A DNA stretch of 64,000 nucleotides from Flavobacterium sp. N502536 (GCF_025947345.1 NZ_CP110011.1:372001-436000); one strand, 5' to 3'. Counted from the stretch's first letter, positions 26,499-34,746 are shown. Notes: generated by a model from the letters alone, not told the origin. Made by a program: numbers and translations.

Positions 26499-27506
26499 AT
26501 GGGTAGAACATTTAGAATAAAAGACGTTAATGGCAATACTCGTTTTCAAGATAAAACGTTATTTGTAGAAAAGAAGAAAATAAATCTAATGATTGTCTTA
26601 GATGATGATAGTATCGACCAATTTAACGATACAAAAAATAACATTTGGGCCATAAGATATAATCAGACATTGTCTGATATTGCTTTTTTCCAGGCTTTAA
26701 GCGACAAATACGAATTTAAAAACATTTGCATTGTTCATCATGGATATACTTTTTCCGATCGTTCTTTCAATGAGGATAACAAAATACATTTGGATACGGT
26801 GGTTATGAAGGAAATAAAAAAAGCTATTTTAGCTGTTGGAGAAGAACCTCTAAAAATCACCGACAAATATATAATGCAAGTTTTTGAAAAAAGTAAAACG
26901 ATCACAACTTTAAACATTCCACTACCGGATAAATCAAAGAAAAAACTAATTGGTGTTCCTAAAAAATGGATTGAAGCTTTTTTTAGTTTAAAAATCATAA
27001 TAAAAGGTTTGCTAGATAATGGCTGCTTATTTTCTGTCGCATGCTGGGAAGGAAAAACTCCAGATTTTTTGATTGAACTGGCAAGTTTTTCAGATAAAAA
27101 AATTAAAGTATTTGGAAGTATCAATTATGTTAAAGTAAGTGAAACTAATGAATATAGGCAACAAGGAAAACTGCTTTTTAGTGGATATGGTTCAATATTA
27201 AATATTTTTTTGGTTGCATCAGAAGATTGGGTAAATACGGGCGGATGGGTATATTACAATTCTGAAACAACAACAATAACTACTACAGATAAAGACTTAT
27301 GGATATATAGTCATAATAGTTCAAAAATATATAAATTAATAAGCAGGACTAAAAAATTAACAACGGAGCAAACTGAAAAATTACAGTATGCTCAACAATA
27401 TTTTTCAAAAAAGTGGGAAACATTTTACATCTCTAAATATAAAAAAAGTACTTTTGATATTTGGAAAAAAGGAGTAGAAACTAAGTATCCCGAATTTAAA
27501 CAATAA
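26499..27506 (+). CDS. Candidate effector with caspase/CHAT-like His and Cys motifs
   Basis: 335 aa, no signal peptide, 11 bp after the PAAR-like gene. The sequence alternates predicted strands and helices. One hydrophobic strand ends FKNICIVHHGYT (His80-His81-Gly82), another ends GCLFSVACWEGKT (Cys182), followed by IKVFGSINYV. A strand ending in HG and a strand ending in A-C-x-x-G are the hallmarks of the caspase-like (clan CD) peptidase fold. The His-Cys spacing, about 100 residues, is longer than in classical caspases, so an insertion would be needed. Position behind the spike tip and ahead of an exported protein suggests toxin and immunity. The peptidase assignment is my inference. Confidence 0.5.
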   Translation: MGRTFRIKDVNGNTRFQDKTLFVEKKKINLMIVLDDDSIDQFNDTKNNIWAIRYNQTLSDIAFFQALSDKYEFKNICIVHHGYTFSDRSFNEDNKIHLDTVVMKEIKKAILAVGEEPLKITDKYIMQVFEKSKTITTLNIPLPDKSKKKLIGVPKKWIEAFFSLKIIIKGLLDNGCLFSVACWEGKTPDFLIELASFSDKKIKVFGSINYVKVSETNEYRQQGKLLFSGYGSILNIFLVASEDWVNTGGWVYYNSETTTITTTDKDLWIYSHNSSKIYKLISRTKKLTTEQTEKLQYAQQYFSKKWETFYISKYKKSTFDIWKKGVETKYPEFKQ

Positions 27507-27510
27507 ATTT

Positions 27511-28137
27511 ATGAAGATTATAAGAATCATTTTGTGTCTTAGCTTATTGACTACAACTATTACAAATGCACAACATAAGGCTCCAAAGACAACCGAGCCT
27601 GAAAACAATAAGAATCAAAAAGTAACTCAATCAAACTTTAATCTTTCAAAACGAATTAATTCATACCCTTTTAATAAAACTTCTCAAATAAAAATCATAT
27701 CATACAATTTAAACTCTGATGGTATGACTAAGGTCTCTAAAGAAACTGGAAAAACTGTATCAACTCTGGAATATAATATTGGTATTGAGCTCCCAAGAGA
27801 AAACCTAGATTCACTTTCTCTTGAAAATGTAACCCAAATTAAAACCTTAAACCTTTCGCAAATAGATAAATTATCGAACATACTCTATAATACCTGCTCC
27901 AGATTAAATACTAGTTGCTCACAGATTATCAGAGGTTGTTATTTGCCAAGAAATGCTATTTTATTTTTTGACGAGAATGGCAAAGTGTTTGAGTATTTAG
28001 AACTGTGTTTTGAATGTAAAACAAAAGAAACATTTGGAAAAATAGAGAATTTAGATTTGAGTGATTATATGTACAACGATTTAGAAAATTACTTCAATGA
28101 TTTAGGTATCAAAACAAAATACGAAGCATCTAAGTAA
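27511..28137 (+). CDS. Exported protein, candidate immunity partner of the preceding effector
   Basis: 208 aa with a signal peptide (hydrophobic run ending ITNAQ). Cysteines occur in YNTCSRLNTSC, IIRGCYLPRNAILFF and LELCFECKT, which could form disulfides in the periplasm. The CYLPRNAILFFDENGKVFEYLE segment is a compact strand-turn-strand. It follows the candidate effector by 4 bp and is the last gene before a bidirectional terminator. An exported partner right behind a cargo candidate is the usual toxin-immunity arrangement; the function is inferred from position only. Confidence 0.55.
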   Translation: MKIIRIILCLSLLTTTITNAQHKAPKTTEPENNKNQKVTQSNFNLSKRINSYPFNKTSQIKIISYNLNSDGMTKVSKETGKTVSTLEYNIGIELPRENLDSLSLENVTQIKTLNLSQIDKLSNILYNTCSRLNTSCSQIIRGCYLPRNAILFFDENGKVFEYLELCFECKTKETFGKIENLDLSDYMYNDLENYFNDLGIKTKYEASK

Positions 28138-28161
28138 ATTGTTTATCCAAAATAAACATGA

Positions 28162-28203
28162 AATCAAAAAAACTGCAGCATTTATGTTGCAGTTTTTTTG
28201 ATT
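28162..28203. terminator. Bidirectional terminator
   Basis: A 19-bp stem (28162-28180 with 28185-28203, one G-U pair) with a 4-nt loop; A7 on the left arm and T7 on the right, so it acts in both directions between convergent units ending at 28137 and 28206. Confidence 0.9.
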
Positions 28204-28205
28204 CT

Positions 28206-29009
28206 TTAGTTTTGCTTCTTTCTCAAAGTCTCTTCCAGTTCAAAGAATTTACTTTCAAGAGTATGAAGTTTTTCATAAATATTAATAGGGTCCGGCATTT
28301 GTTTGGAGGCATACATACTGGCGTACCAAACTTCCAGAATATCTTCGGCATAAATAGAATACATCGGGTAATTTCCGTCTCTGTTATCTGATTTAAGGAT
28401 TAATTTTCCGCTTTCTCTAATTCGGTTTAAAACCCTTTTCACTACAACTCCGTCATTTTTACTGATAATAACATAAATTCTTCCGTCTAAAATATCATCA
28501 AAATTGTCAACATATTTCCCAAAAAGATAATCTCCGTCATGTATGGTGGTTGACATTGAATTTCCTTTAATTTCAAAACACCTGTAGGTCCCGTTTTTTA
28601 ACATTGGCATACTGAACGAAGGCAGCGTTTCCATATATTCCGGATCCGAATAGCCGTCTAAATATCCCGCACGGGCCTTAACGCCAACAAAATTAATGTT
28701 CTCCTCTCCGTCTTCATTTACGGTTATGATCTTTGGTAAATTTAATCCAACAACATCACTATTTGTTTTGGTAACAAAAATCTCTTCGCTTTCTCCAAAG
28801 AAATACTCCGGATTTACATTGCAATGGGTAATAATGCTTTGAAGCAAATCAAAACCTGGTTTGGTTCTTTTTCTCTCCCCGTCAGACTGCAATCTTCCAA
28901 TCGTGATACTGTCTATTGTAGTGCTGGTTACTCCTATTAACTTCGCGAATGAGTTATTGTTTAACTTCATTTCGTCTATAATACGTTTTATTTTAGCATG
29001 TATCTCCAT
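28206..29009 (-). CDS. S24-family (LexA/CI-like) transcriptional repressor
   Basis: 267 aa. Residues 5-75 form an XRE-type helix-turn-helix (NSFAKLIGVTSTTIDSITIGRLQSDG). The C-terminal part is a LexA/CI peptidase: a likely self-cleavage site Ala114-Gly115 (KARAGYL), Ser151 (GNSMSTTIHDGDYL) and Lys191 (GVVVKRVL). A C-terminal helix may add dimerisation. DNA damage would activate cleavage by RecA, releasing repression, as in lambdoid phages and pyocins. It lies centrally in the tail locus, transcribed against the structural genes, and its intergenic region contains repeated ATATGTTGTATA-like sites, the likely operators. Confidence 0.9.
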   Translation of the reverse strand: MEIHAKIKRIIDEMKLNNNSFAKLIGVTSTTIDSITIGRLQSDGERKRTKPGFDLLQSIITHCNVNPEYFFGESEEIFVTKTNSDVVGLNLPKIITVNEDGEENINFVGVKARAGYLDGYSDPEYMETLPSFSMPMLKNGTYRCFEIKGNSMSTTIHDGDYLFGKYVDNFDDILDGRIYVIISKNDGVVVKRVLNRIRESGKLILKSDNRDGNYPMYSIYAEDILEVWYASMYASKQMPDPINIYEKLHTLESKFFELEETLRKKQN

Positions 29010-29067
29010 GATGTAGTTGTATTTGTTATTTTATGTAATATGTTTAAAACACTCCACACATTCCACT

Positions 29068-29077
29068 ATATGTTGCA
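29068..29077. promoter_or_regulatory. Candidate operator near the S24 gene start
   Basis: ATATGTTGCA, sharing the ATATGTTG core with the two sites at 29237 and 29258. It lies about 60 bp upstream of the S24 start codon, a position suited to autoregulation. A single short match, so weaker than the pair further right. Confidence 0.4.
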
Positions 29078-29207
29078 AAACTAAATAATATATAACAAAT
29101 AATTGCATTCTTTTAAGTATTTTTTACATAACTGCTGATTTTAAAGACATTTGAAGGTTGTTTCTTATTGTATTACTCGAATATCACGCAGAAAAACACC
29201 AATCATA

Positions 29208-29273
29208 TTACTGAAACTATTGCATTTTTTATTGTAATATGTTGTATAATTTAAAACATATGTTGTATATTTG
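29208..29273 (+). promoter_or_regulatory. Regulon promoter (tail-terminator and small HTH unit)
   Basis: TTACTGAAACTATTGC at 29208-29223 (13 of 16 identical to the consensus) and the -7 box TATATTTG at 29266-29273, 58 bp from the first base of the element. Transcription would begin near 29280, which rules out the longer reading frame starting at 29239 and points to ATG 29293. Confidence 0.78.
29237..29269. promoter_or_regulatory. Tandem candidate S24 operators overlapping the -7 box
   Basis: The 12-bp sequence ATATGTTGTATA occurs twice, at 29237-29248 and 29258-29269, exactly 21 bp apart (two helical turns, so on one face of the DNA). The second copy overlaps the -7 box at 29266-29273. Binding there would block transcription of the following unit. 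Assignment to the neighbouring S24 repressor is inference. Confidence 0.6.
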
Positions 29274-29292
29274 TCAAAAAATAATCCATCAT

Positions 29293-29868
29293 ATGATTTT
29301 AAAAGACTTTTATAACGAGAAAAAAAACGCAATTCAGTCAGCCTTTACAGCTGATGCGCCAACAGTACAACTTTACAGTGATGCTATTTTTAAAACTTCT
29401 ATTGAAACACCAGTAGTAATGTTTAAATATGACAATATAAACTGGGAGACATCTTCTGAAAAGAATTACAAAGCCGACGTTTCTTTTTGCCTGTATATTG
29501 TATTGCCCGTTGACACTATTTCTTCAACAAGTTATGCAAATGCATTTGATATTGCACAGCGTATTGACAAAGCAGTATTGTCGAACAACAATAGCAACAG
29601 CCATATTGACAGCAATTCAACATTTAAAATAAAAGAAAAGCAATGTACAAATGAACATACCTACTGGAACAAAAACGACTATTTCATTTGGGAGATCACT
29701 TATAAAACAACCCTGATTGAAAATACATTAAAAAAGAAATACATCCTTTTTAATAATGGATTAAGCAACGAAGATCTGGAAGATTTAGGATACGATTTAA
29801 CTTCAGACATTATCTCCATAAATCCAAATCAGGTGAAAGGAGAAATAGATTTAAATACCACACCGTAA
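29293..29868 (+). CDS. Tail-terminator-like protein
   Basis: 191 aa from ATG 29293, chosen because the -7 box at 29266-29273 lies inside the longer frame. Mixed alpha/beta protein: a leading helix (LKDFYNEKKNAIQSAF), then ETPVVMFKYDNINWETS, KADVSFCLYIVLPVD, a helix (NAFDIAQRIDKAVL), and FIWEITYKTTLIE. The helix, beta-sheet, helix, beta-sheet layout resembles tail-terminator or neck proteins (gpU/DUF3168 type) that cap tubes. The evidence is pattern and context; no motif proves it. It is the first gene of a two-gene unit with the small HTH gene. Confidence 0.5.
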   Translation: MILKDFYNEKKNAIQSAFTADAPTVQLYSDAIFKTSIETPVVMFKYDNINWETSSEKNYKADVSFCLYIVLPVDTISSTSYANAFDIAQRIDKAVLSNNNSNSHIDSNSTFKIKEKQCTNEHTYWNKNDYFIWEITYKTTLIENTLKKKYILFNNGLSNEDLEDLGYDLTSDIISINPNQVKGEIDLNTTP

Positions 29869-29961
29869 ATAAAAACTGCGGCAATCAAAAACACTCAATA
29901 ACAAACCGATAACTAAGAAGCATATTACCAAAAACGAACCCTTACCACTAAACTCCCACAA

Positions 29962-30141
29962 ATGAAAAGAAGCAGAACCCTATTAGACAAAAGAAGAGAA
30001 TACGTTATTAACTATCTAAATAGAAATCAGGCTAAACAAATGAAAGTTGTGGTTTCGGAACTTTCCGATACTTTGTTCTTAACAGAACGCACTATTTACA
30101 CGATTATAAATGAAGGATTGTCTTTAGAAGCCAGAGCCTAA
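29962..30141 (+). CDS. 59-aa helix-turn-helix protein, candidate activator of the tail regulon
   Basis: A short gene easily missed because of its size. It begins MKRSRTLLDKRREYVINYL, a basic helix, and continues KVVVSELSDTLFLTERTIYTIINEG, a clear helix-turn-helix in which LTERTIYTII would be the recognition helix. It is 93 bp downstream of the tail-terminator-like gene, under the promoter overlapped by the candidate S24 operators, and its stop codon is directly followed (30143) by another copy of the regulon element. By analogy with PrtN of pyocin clusters, it could be the activator binding CTACTGAAACTACTGA. Its existence is well supported; its role is inference. Confidence 0.7.
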   Translation: MKRSRTLLDKRREYVINYLNRNQAKQMKVVVSELSDTLFLTERTIYTIINEGLSLEARA

Positions 30142-30142
30142 C

Positions 30143-30210
30143 CTACTGAAACTACTGGCTTTGACAATCAAAAAACTTGGAAAAACGACCTTTGAGCCTT
30201 AAATTTGCAC
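30143..30210 (+). promoter_or_regulatory. Regulon promoter (sheath-tube operon)
   Basis: CTACTGAAACTACTGG at 30143-30158 (15 of 16 identical) and the -7 box TAAATTTGCAC starting at 30200, exactly 57 bp away. The leader to the sheath gene is about 215 nt. Confidence 0.85.
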
Positions 30211-30428
30211 TTGCCCGCAGACCACAAACTTACCCGACAATCCAGGGCAAAAACCAAATACTATTGACCGTCCAAAAGCACTTATTCTAGTCTTTGGATT
30301 CCGGATTACGAATACCCTTTCAACAAAAATAAACAACTAACACTAACAAGTTTAACCACTTGTTACAGCTCCTCTTTTGTCTTTTATTAAGCAAAAAACA
30401 AATTTTAAACATTTAAACATTCTATATT

Positions 30429-31760
30429 ATGAGTACATTAAACGATGTAGTGATTACCAAATTATCAGGCGGATTAGGAAGAAGAACTCCGGAACAGGAC
30501 ATGGTTTCAGGATTGCTTTTTGACGGAGCTGCAACTGCAAAATTAGCATTAGACAAAATAGCACGTCTGGCTTCATTAGAAGATGCAGAGGCTTTAGGAA
30601 TTACAGCTGATTATGATGTAAACGGACAATCGGCTTACTATCAAATTCAACAATTTTTCAGGATGAATCCATCGGGAGATTTGTATATTATGATCACTGG
30701 AGGAGATGCTTATCAACATATCGTTGAAAAAGCGATGGTTATGCAGGAACAAGCAAACGGAAATATTCGTCAAATGGCAATTATTTTTTCCGGAGCCACC
30801 ACATTTGCACAAACAGAGGCTGCTGCAAAAAAAGCACAAACACAAGCAGCTCTTGCTTACAAAGATTTCATGCCATTTGAAATCATTTTAGAAGGAAAAG
30901 GGTTTGATTCTGAAACCGCTTCCAATTTGGCTGAATTAAACGCAGAAAATGTATCTGTTGTAGTGGCTATGGATGTTGAGAAAGCTTTTGAGCAAAAATT
31001 ATTTCAAAAAGGTGCCACAACAGAAAATGACAAACTTTATACTTTAACTGCTAAAGAACGTTTAGTTGAAGTAAAAAATTCTTCCAATCTTTATAACGTA
31101 AGTGATGACAAAGGTTTGAAACAGGCAAACGGGGTCAATCTGGAATTCACTTTCAAAGATGTATACAAAAACACAGCTGCTGTCGGACTAGCATTAGGAG
31201 CAGTATCCAGAGCGAAAGTATCTGAAAACATCGCCTGGATTGAAAAATTCAATCTTACTGGCGAAGGTTTTGCCAAAGCAGGTTTTGTAGGCGGAAAAGA
31301 AATTAAAACATTAGGAACTTTAAGCACTTTAAACGAAAAAAGATACATTTTCGTAAAAACACATACGGGTTTATCTGGTGTTTATTTCAACGACAGCCAC
31401 ACTTGTTCTACAGGTACCTCTGACTTTGCTTATGTAGAAAACAACCGTACCATCAACAAAGCAACCCGTTTATTGCGTACCGCTTTATTGCCAAAATTAG
31501 CTTCTCCGGTTTTAGTTGATATTGACGGAAAACTACCTCAATCTGTTTCAAAAAGCTTTGAAGGATTATGCAGAAGCGCATTAGAAGACATGATTGCCAA
31601 TCAGGAAGTTTCAGCTTTTGACGTTTATGTTGACCCAAAACAAAACATTCTGGCGACTTCAGAATTGAAAGTGAAAGCTGAAATTACGCCAGTTGGAACT
31701 GCCCGTAAAATTAAAGTTGATTTAGGTTTCAAAAATCCTTTCGGAATCGACAAAGCATAA
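30429..31760 (+). CDS. Contractile tail sheath protein, DUF2586-like
   Basis: 443 aa. The protein opens STLNDVVITKLSGGLGRR and continues as an alternating alpha/beta sheath fold (SGDLYIMITGGDAYQHIV, NGNIRQMAIIFSG, NVSVVVAMDVE). The C-terminus is the conserved sheath insertion-arm domain: TRLLRTALLPKLASPVLVDIDGKLP followed by strand pairs (KAEITPVGTARKIKVDLGF). This order and length match DUF2586-type sheaths. Sheath subunits wrap the tube and contract to drive it through a target envelope. It is followed by the tube gene and then a strong terminator, so sheath and tube can be made in larger amounts than the downstream proteins. Confidence 0.85.
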   Translation: MSTLNDVVITKLSGGLGRRTPEQDMVSGLLFDGAATAKLALDKIARLASLEDAEALGITADYDVNGQSAYYQIQQFFRMNPSGDLYIMITGGDAYQHIVEKAMVMQEQANGNIRQMAIIFSGATTFAQTEAAAKKAQTQAALAYKDFMPFEIILEGKGFDSETASNLAELNAENVSVVVAMDVEKAFEQKLFQKGATTENDKLYTLTAKERLVEVKNSSNLYNVSDDKGLKQANGVNLEFTFKDVYKNTAAVGLALGAVSRAKVSENIAWIEKFNLTGEGFAKAGFVGGKEIKTLGTLSTLNEKRYIFVKTHTGLSGVYFNDSHTCSTGTSDFAYVENNRTINKATRLLRTALLPKLASPVLVDIDGKLPQSVSKSFEGLCRSALEDMIANQEVSAFDVYVDPKQNILATSELKVKAEITPVGTARKIKVDLGFKNPFGIDKA

Positions 31761-31897
31761 TTTACTTTATTTCTTAGCATTCAAGAACATACAATTTCAC
31801 AAACGATACCGCCATTTCAATTGTCCCAAACAAGAACGGAATAAGAATATAGTCCTTAAGCGTTATCAGAATTATAAAAAAACAAATCAAGATACAT

Positions 31898-32323
31898 ATG
31901 AACAAATTACCATTAATTAACGGACAACAACACAGCTGGTCATCAATTGAAGTAAGCATTGCAGGTAACATCGTTACCGGTATTACTGCTGTAAACTATA
32001 GTGACTCAGTATCTAAAGAAAACCATTACGGAGCCGGAGATATGCCTGTACACAGAGGTAGAGGAAAATATGAGGCAAAAGCTTCCATTACTTTATACAA
32101 CTACGAAGTAGAAGCCATTTTGGCCGCTTTACCAAAAGGACAAAGATTGCAGGATATTAACCCGTTCAGCATCATTGTAAGTTACCTGGACGACAGCAAC
32201 GAAGTAATCACACATACCGTAAGAAACTGCGAGTTTAACTCAAACAGCAGAGGAATTAGCCAGGGAGACACAAAAATTGCGGTTTCTTTTGACTTAATCT
32301 GTTCTCATGTTGAATGGAATTAA
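31898..32323 (+). CDS. Tail tube protein
   Basis: 141 aa, the standard size for a tube subunit, directly behind the sheath gene. Beta-strands alternate as in tube/Hcp-like barrels: HSWSSIEVSIAGNIVTGITAVNYSD, KYEAKASITLYNYEVEAILAALP, DINPFSIIVSYLDD, THTVRNCEFNS, DTKIAVSFDLICSHVEWN. A short helix follows the second strand pair. Tube hexamers stack to make the rigid inner conduit. The ending of basic/beta residues without extra domains fits a minimal tube protein. Confidence 0.85.
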   Translation: MNKLPLINGQQHSWSSIEVSIAGNIVTGITAVNYSDSVSKENHYGAGDMPVHRGRGKYEAKASITLYNYEVEAILAALPKGQRLQDINPFSIIVSYLDDSNEVITHTVRNCEFNSNSRGISQGDTKIAVSFDLICSHVEWN

Positions 32324-32503
32324 TCCTCCTGATCAATTCCTAAAATTATAATGCCCTTTCCCTGTCTCTAAAACCGACTAAAAAGAGAAACCCAATATCA
32401 ACTGCGTTATGCAAAAAAGGAGTTCAAAAGAACATGATTTTTGCCAGCAAACTTATTCTACACGCTCTTTATTAGTCCGTTTTAAACAGGGATTCTTCTT
32501 CAG

Positions 32504-32560
32504 GAGGCTGCCTTGAGCTTATTCAACCCCAAAACAATAACTCAGGCAGCCTCTTTTTTT
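32504..32560 (+). terminator. Terminator after the tube gene, inside the operon
   Basis: GAGGCTGCCTTGAG (32504-32517) pairs with CTCAGGCAGCCTC (32541-32553) with one bulged T and a 23-nt loop, followed by a run of T from 32554. It separates the highly needed sheath and tube from 32683-35519. The flanking stretch 32330-32503 and 32561-32682 holds no other feature that I can see. Confidence 0.8.
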
Positions 32561-32682
32561 TATACCCTTAAATAATTCAGTTTCTATAAATCATAGAAAA
32601 CAAATCGGTCGGTTCCTCTAACCGCCTTCCCTAAATCTGACACCAAGCACCCTATCATAAAAACAAATAAAAAGTCTCAAAA

Positions 32683-33027
32683 ATGGAAATAGAAAAAACA
32701 AAAAGCATCGACATTCTTGACGGAAATATTACACAGGCACAATTGAATCAATGGAAATACAAACATAAAAAAGTAGTGAAACTCACCATTGCAGATGACG
32801 ACGGAACCACTTTGTTTGCCTATTTCAAAAAACCGGATATCAGCATTCGTTCTGCCGTACTACAAGCCTCCAAAATGGACGAATTTAAAGCGCTCGAAGT
32901 ATTGTTCAAAAACTGTTATCTGGGCGGCGATGCTAAAATTGAACAGGAAGACGACTTACGTCTGAACATTACCACAGCCTTCTCCGATCATATCCAGCCG
33001 AAGCCTGTGAAAGTCGAGATTTTGTAA
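32683..33027 (+). CDS. Tail-assembly chaperone-like protein, second copy
   Basis: 114 aa, no signal peptide. It has a beta-hairpin opening (KVVKLTIADDDGTTLFAYFKKPD) and helices (ISIRSAVLQASKMDEFKALEVLFKNCYLGGD), the same order as the protein at 22508. It lies behind the tube gene, the classical site for tail-assembly chaperones. Transcription must read past the preceding terminator, so it should be less abundant than the tube. No frameshift extension was seen. Confidence 0.5.
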   Translation: MEIEKTKSIDILDGNITQAQLNQWKYKHKKVVKLTIADDDGTTLFAYFKKPDISIRSAVLQASKMDEFKALEVLFKNCYLGGDAKIEQEDDLRLNITTAFSDHIQPKPVKVEIL

Positions 33028-33066
33028 CACCTGTCCCTTTGCCATACCATAAAATACTAAAAAATA

Positions 33067-34011
33067 ATGATTACTAAAAACCATACTATAGAACTAAAAG
33101 ATACCAGCGTTTCTGAAATGGCACGTTTTAGGCAAATTATGCTTGGCATTTGGAGTCAGCAAAAAGAGGATGATAAGAATACTGATAACATGGAAACATT
33201 TATCAATAATGATTATAAGTCATCCAACGCATGGATTAAAGATTCAAAAGAAGGCAATCCCGTTTATTCAATAGACGGCGAATATTTAGGAAATAATTCG
33301 CGTATTTCCGAAAGTAAAGACTTAACTTTCATAGGAGAAAAAGATGGTAAGGGTGGATTTAAAAATCTTCAACAATTAAAAGATAAGCATAGCAAATTCA
33401 TATTAAAAGCATCAACTGTCTATGGAGAAAGTTCTGCTTATAAATCAAACATGACAGAAGATTTAAGAAAAGAAATGTTTGCCATTGCTTCAGTTTTTGA
33501 GCGAAATAGTATTGCTTATGGTGAAAATAGTGAGCTAGCTAAAAAATTTAGATCTACCTCAAAAGAAAAAAGAGATGGGACAAAAATGCAATATGCAATA
33601 GCTGCAGAAATAAATGTTTTAACAAATGGTTTTGATTACAGCTATGGGGCTGATGCATGGGATGGCCAGGAACAAGCAATGTTTAATTCTAATGATTATC
33701 GCTTTTCAACAGGAACATTTGAGTTACATAAAAACACACTTGGCTGGACAATTTCAGATGAACATTACAAAATTTGGGCAGCAAATGTTGGCAAGAATTT
33801 TGATGCTCCTCAAATTAGTTTTACACCATATTCTAATGAAAAATTTAATAAATATTACAAAGAAGGTAGAATTAATCTTAAATCTACTGCCGTATATAAT
33901 AAAACCATTTTTTGGAAGACTTTAAAAGGTAAAGATATAATTAAAGCGTATCCGTGGAATATTCCAAATCGCCCAGCCCAACCTGGATTCTTAGACAATT
34001 TTAAAAAGTAA
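33067..34011 (+). CDS. Candidate cell-wall-lytic effector
   Basis: 314 aa, no signal peptide. The middle carries STVYGESSAYKSNMTEDLRKEMFAIASVFERNSIAYG, which matches the pattern of SleB/transglycosylase-type wall hydrolases (a Tyr/Ala-x-GES or AE motif with the Glu as candidate acid, then a helix with IASV-x-x-R). Farther on are Trp-rich stretches (DAWDGQEQAMFNSNDYRFSTG, LGWTISDEHYKIWAANVG). A lipoprotein gene follows after 3 bp, as expected for toxin and immunity. The lysozyme-like assignment is inference based on this motif and context; the N-terminus may be a loading domain. Confidence 0.5.
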   Translation: MITKNHTIELKDTSVSEMARFRQIMLGIWSQQKEDDKNTDNMETFINNDYKSSNAWIKDSKEGNPVYSIDGEYLGNNSRISESKDLTFIGEKDGKGGFKNLQQLKDKHSKFILKASTVYGESSAYKSNMTEDLRKEMFAIASVFERNSIAYGENSELAKKFRSTSKEKRDGTKMQYAIAAEINVLTNGFDYSYGADAWDGQEQAMFNSNDYRFSTGTFELHKNTLGWTISDEHYKIWAANVGKNFDAPQISFTPYSNEKFNKYYKEGRINLKSTAVYNKTIFWKTLKGKDIIKAYPWNIPNRPAQPGFLDNFKK

Positions 34012-34014
34012 TTT

Positions 34015-34746
34015 ATGAAAATTCAAAAAAATCTAGTTCTTATTATACTAATAACGATAGTAAGCTGTAATAAGACTATACAAAAAGATGAATCTATATC
34101 ATTAGACAATAAGTCTACCGCAAAAAATCATTCTAAAATTAGTTTAACTATAGATAATAGTAAAAAATGTAGTTATTATTTTAATGACTCGGAAAAACTA
34201 GTTAAAATCGAAGAGTATCTCAGAAATGGAAAATTAGATCGAACAATTAATTTAAAGCATAAAAATAATAAATTTGATTACGCATTCATTGGATTAGATA
34301 AGGATTCTAGAGATGATTGGTTTTCCAATTATTACTCAAATATTGAACAATACAATGATTTTTTAACTAATAAGAATATAAAAATTGACAATCCTTTAAT
34401 GCTTTCAAATGAAGTAAGTGATATCCAAAATTTGCTAGCTAACATTGAGAGTTTTCAAAAAATAAAGAAAGAAAAGCTAACTATTTTCCAATCAAAAAAA
34501 ATAAACTTAAAAATAAGATTTGATCCATCAACAATAACAAGATTTATCCCTCAAAATTCTGTTATTAATCATTTCAGATATGCTTTAAATGATAATGGAT
34601 ATTTAATTGAAGAAGTGATAACTTTCAATGATGGTATATTAACCATAAAGTATTTTTATAAAAAACAAAAGATTAATAGAATAATTTATTCTTTAAGGTA
34701 CAACAATGGGGAAATTCTCGTATCAAATCAAAACTACAGTTCATAA
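34015..34746 (+). CDS. Lipoprotein, candidate immunity to the wall-lytic effector
   Basis: 243 aa with a lipobox (ITIVSCN), so a membrane-anchored periplasmic lipoprotein. The remainder is Lys/Asn-rich and beta-strand-rich (KLTIFQSKKINLKIRFD, YLIEEVITFNDGILTIKYFYK). No domain is recognised. The 3-bp spacing after a likely peptidoglycan hydrolase indicates co-translation and a protective role in the periplasm. Base composition is even more AT-rich than that of the structural genes, as is common for recently acquired toxin-immunity pairs. Confidence 0.6.
   Translation: MKIQKNLVLIILITIVSCNKTIQKDESISLDNKSTAKNHSKISLTIDNSKKCSYYFNDSEKLVKIEEYLRNGKLDRTINLKHKNNKFDYAFIGLDKDSRDDWFSNYYSNIEQYNDFLTNKNIKIDNPLMLSNEVSDIQNLLANIESFQKIKKEKLTIFQSKKINLKIRFDPSTITRFIPQNSVINHFRYALNDNGYLIEEVITFNDGILTIKYFYKKQKINRIIYSLRYNNGEILVSNQNYSS

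Noticed and set aside
29239..29292. Longer start of the tail-terminator-like gene
   Set aside because: The -7 box (29266-29273) lies within this extension, so the mRNA would begin downstream of the start codon.
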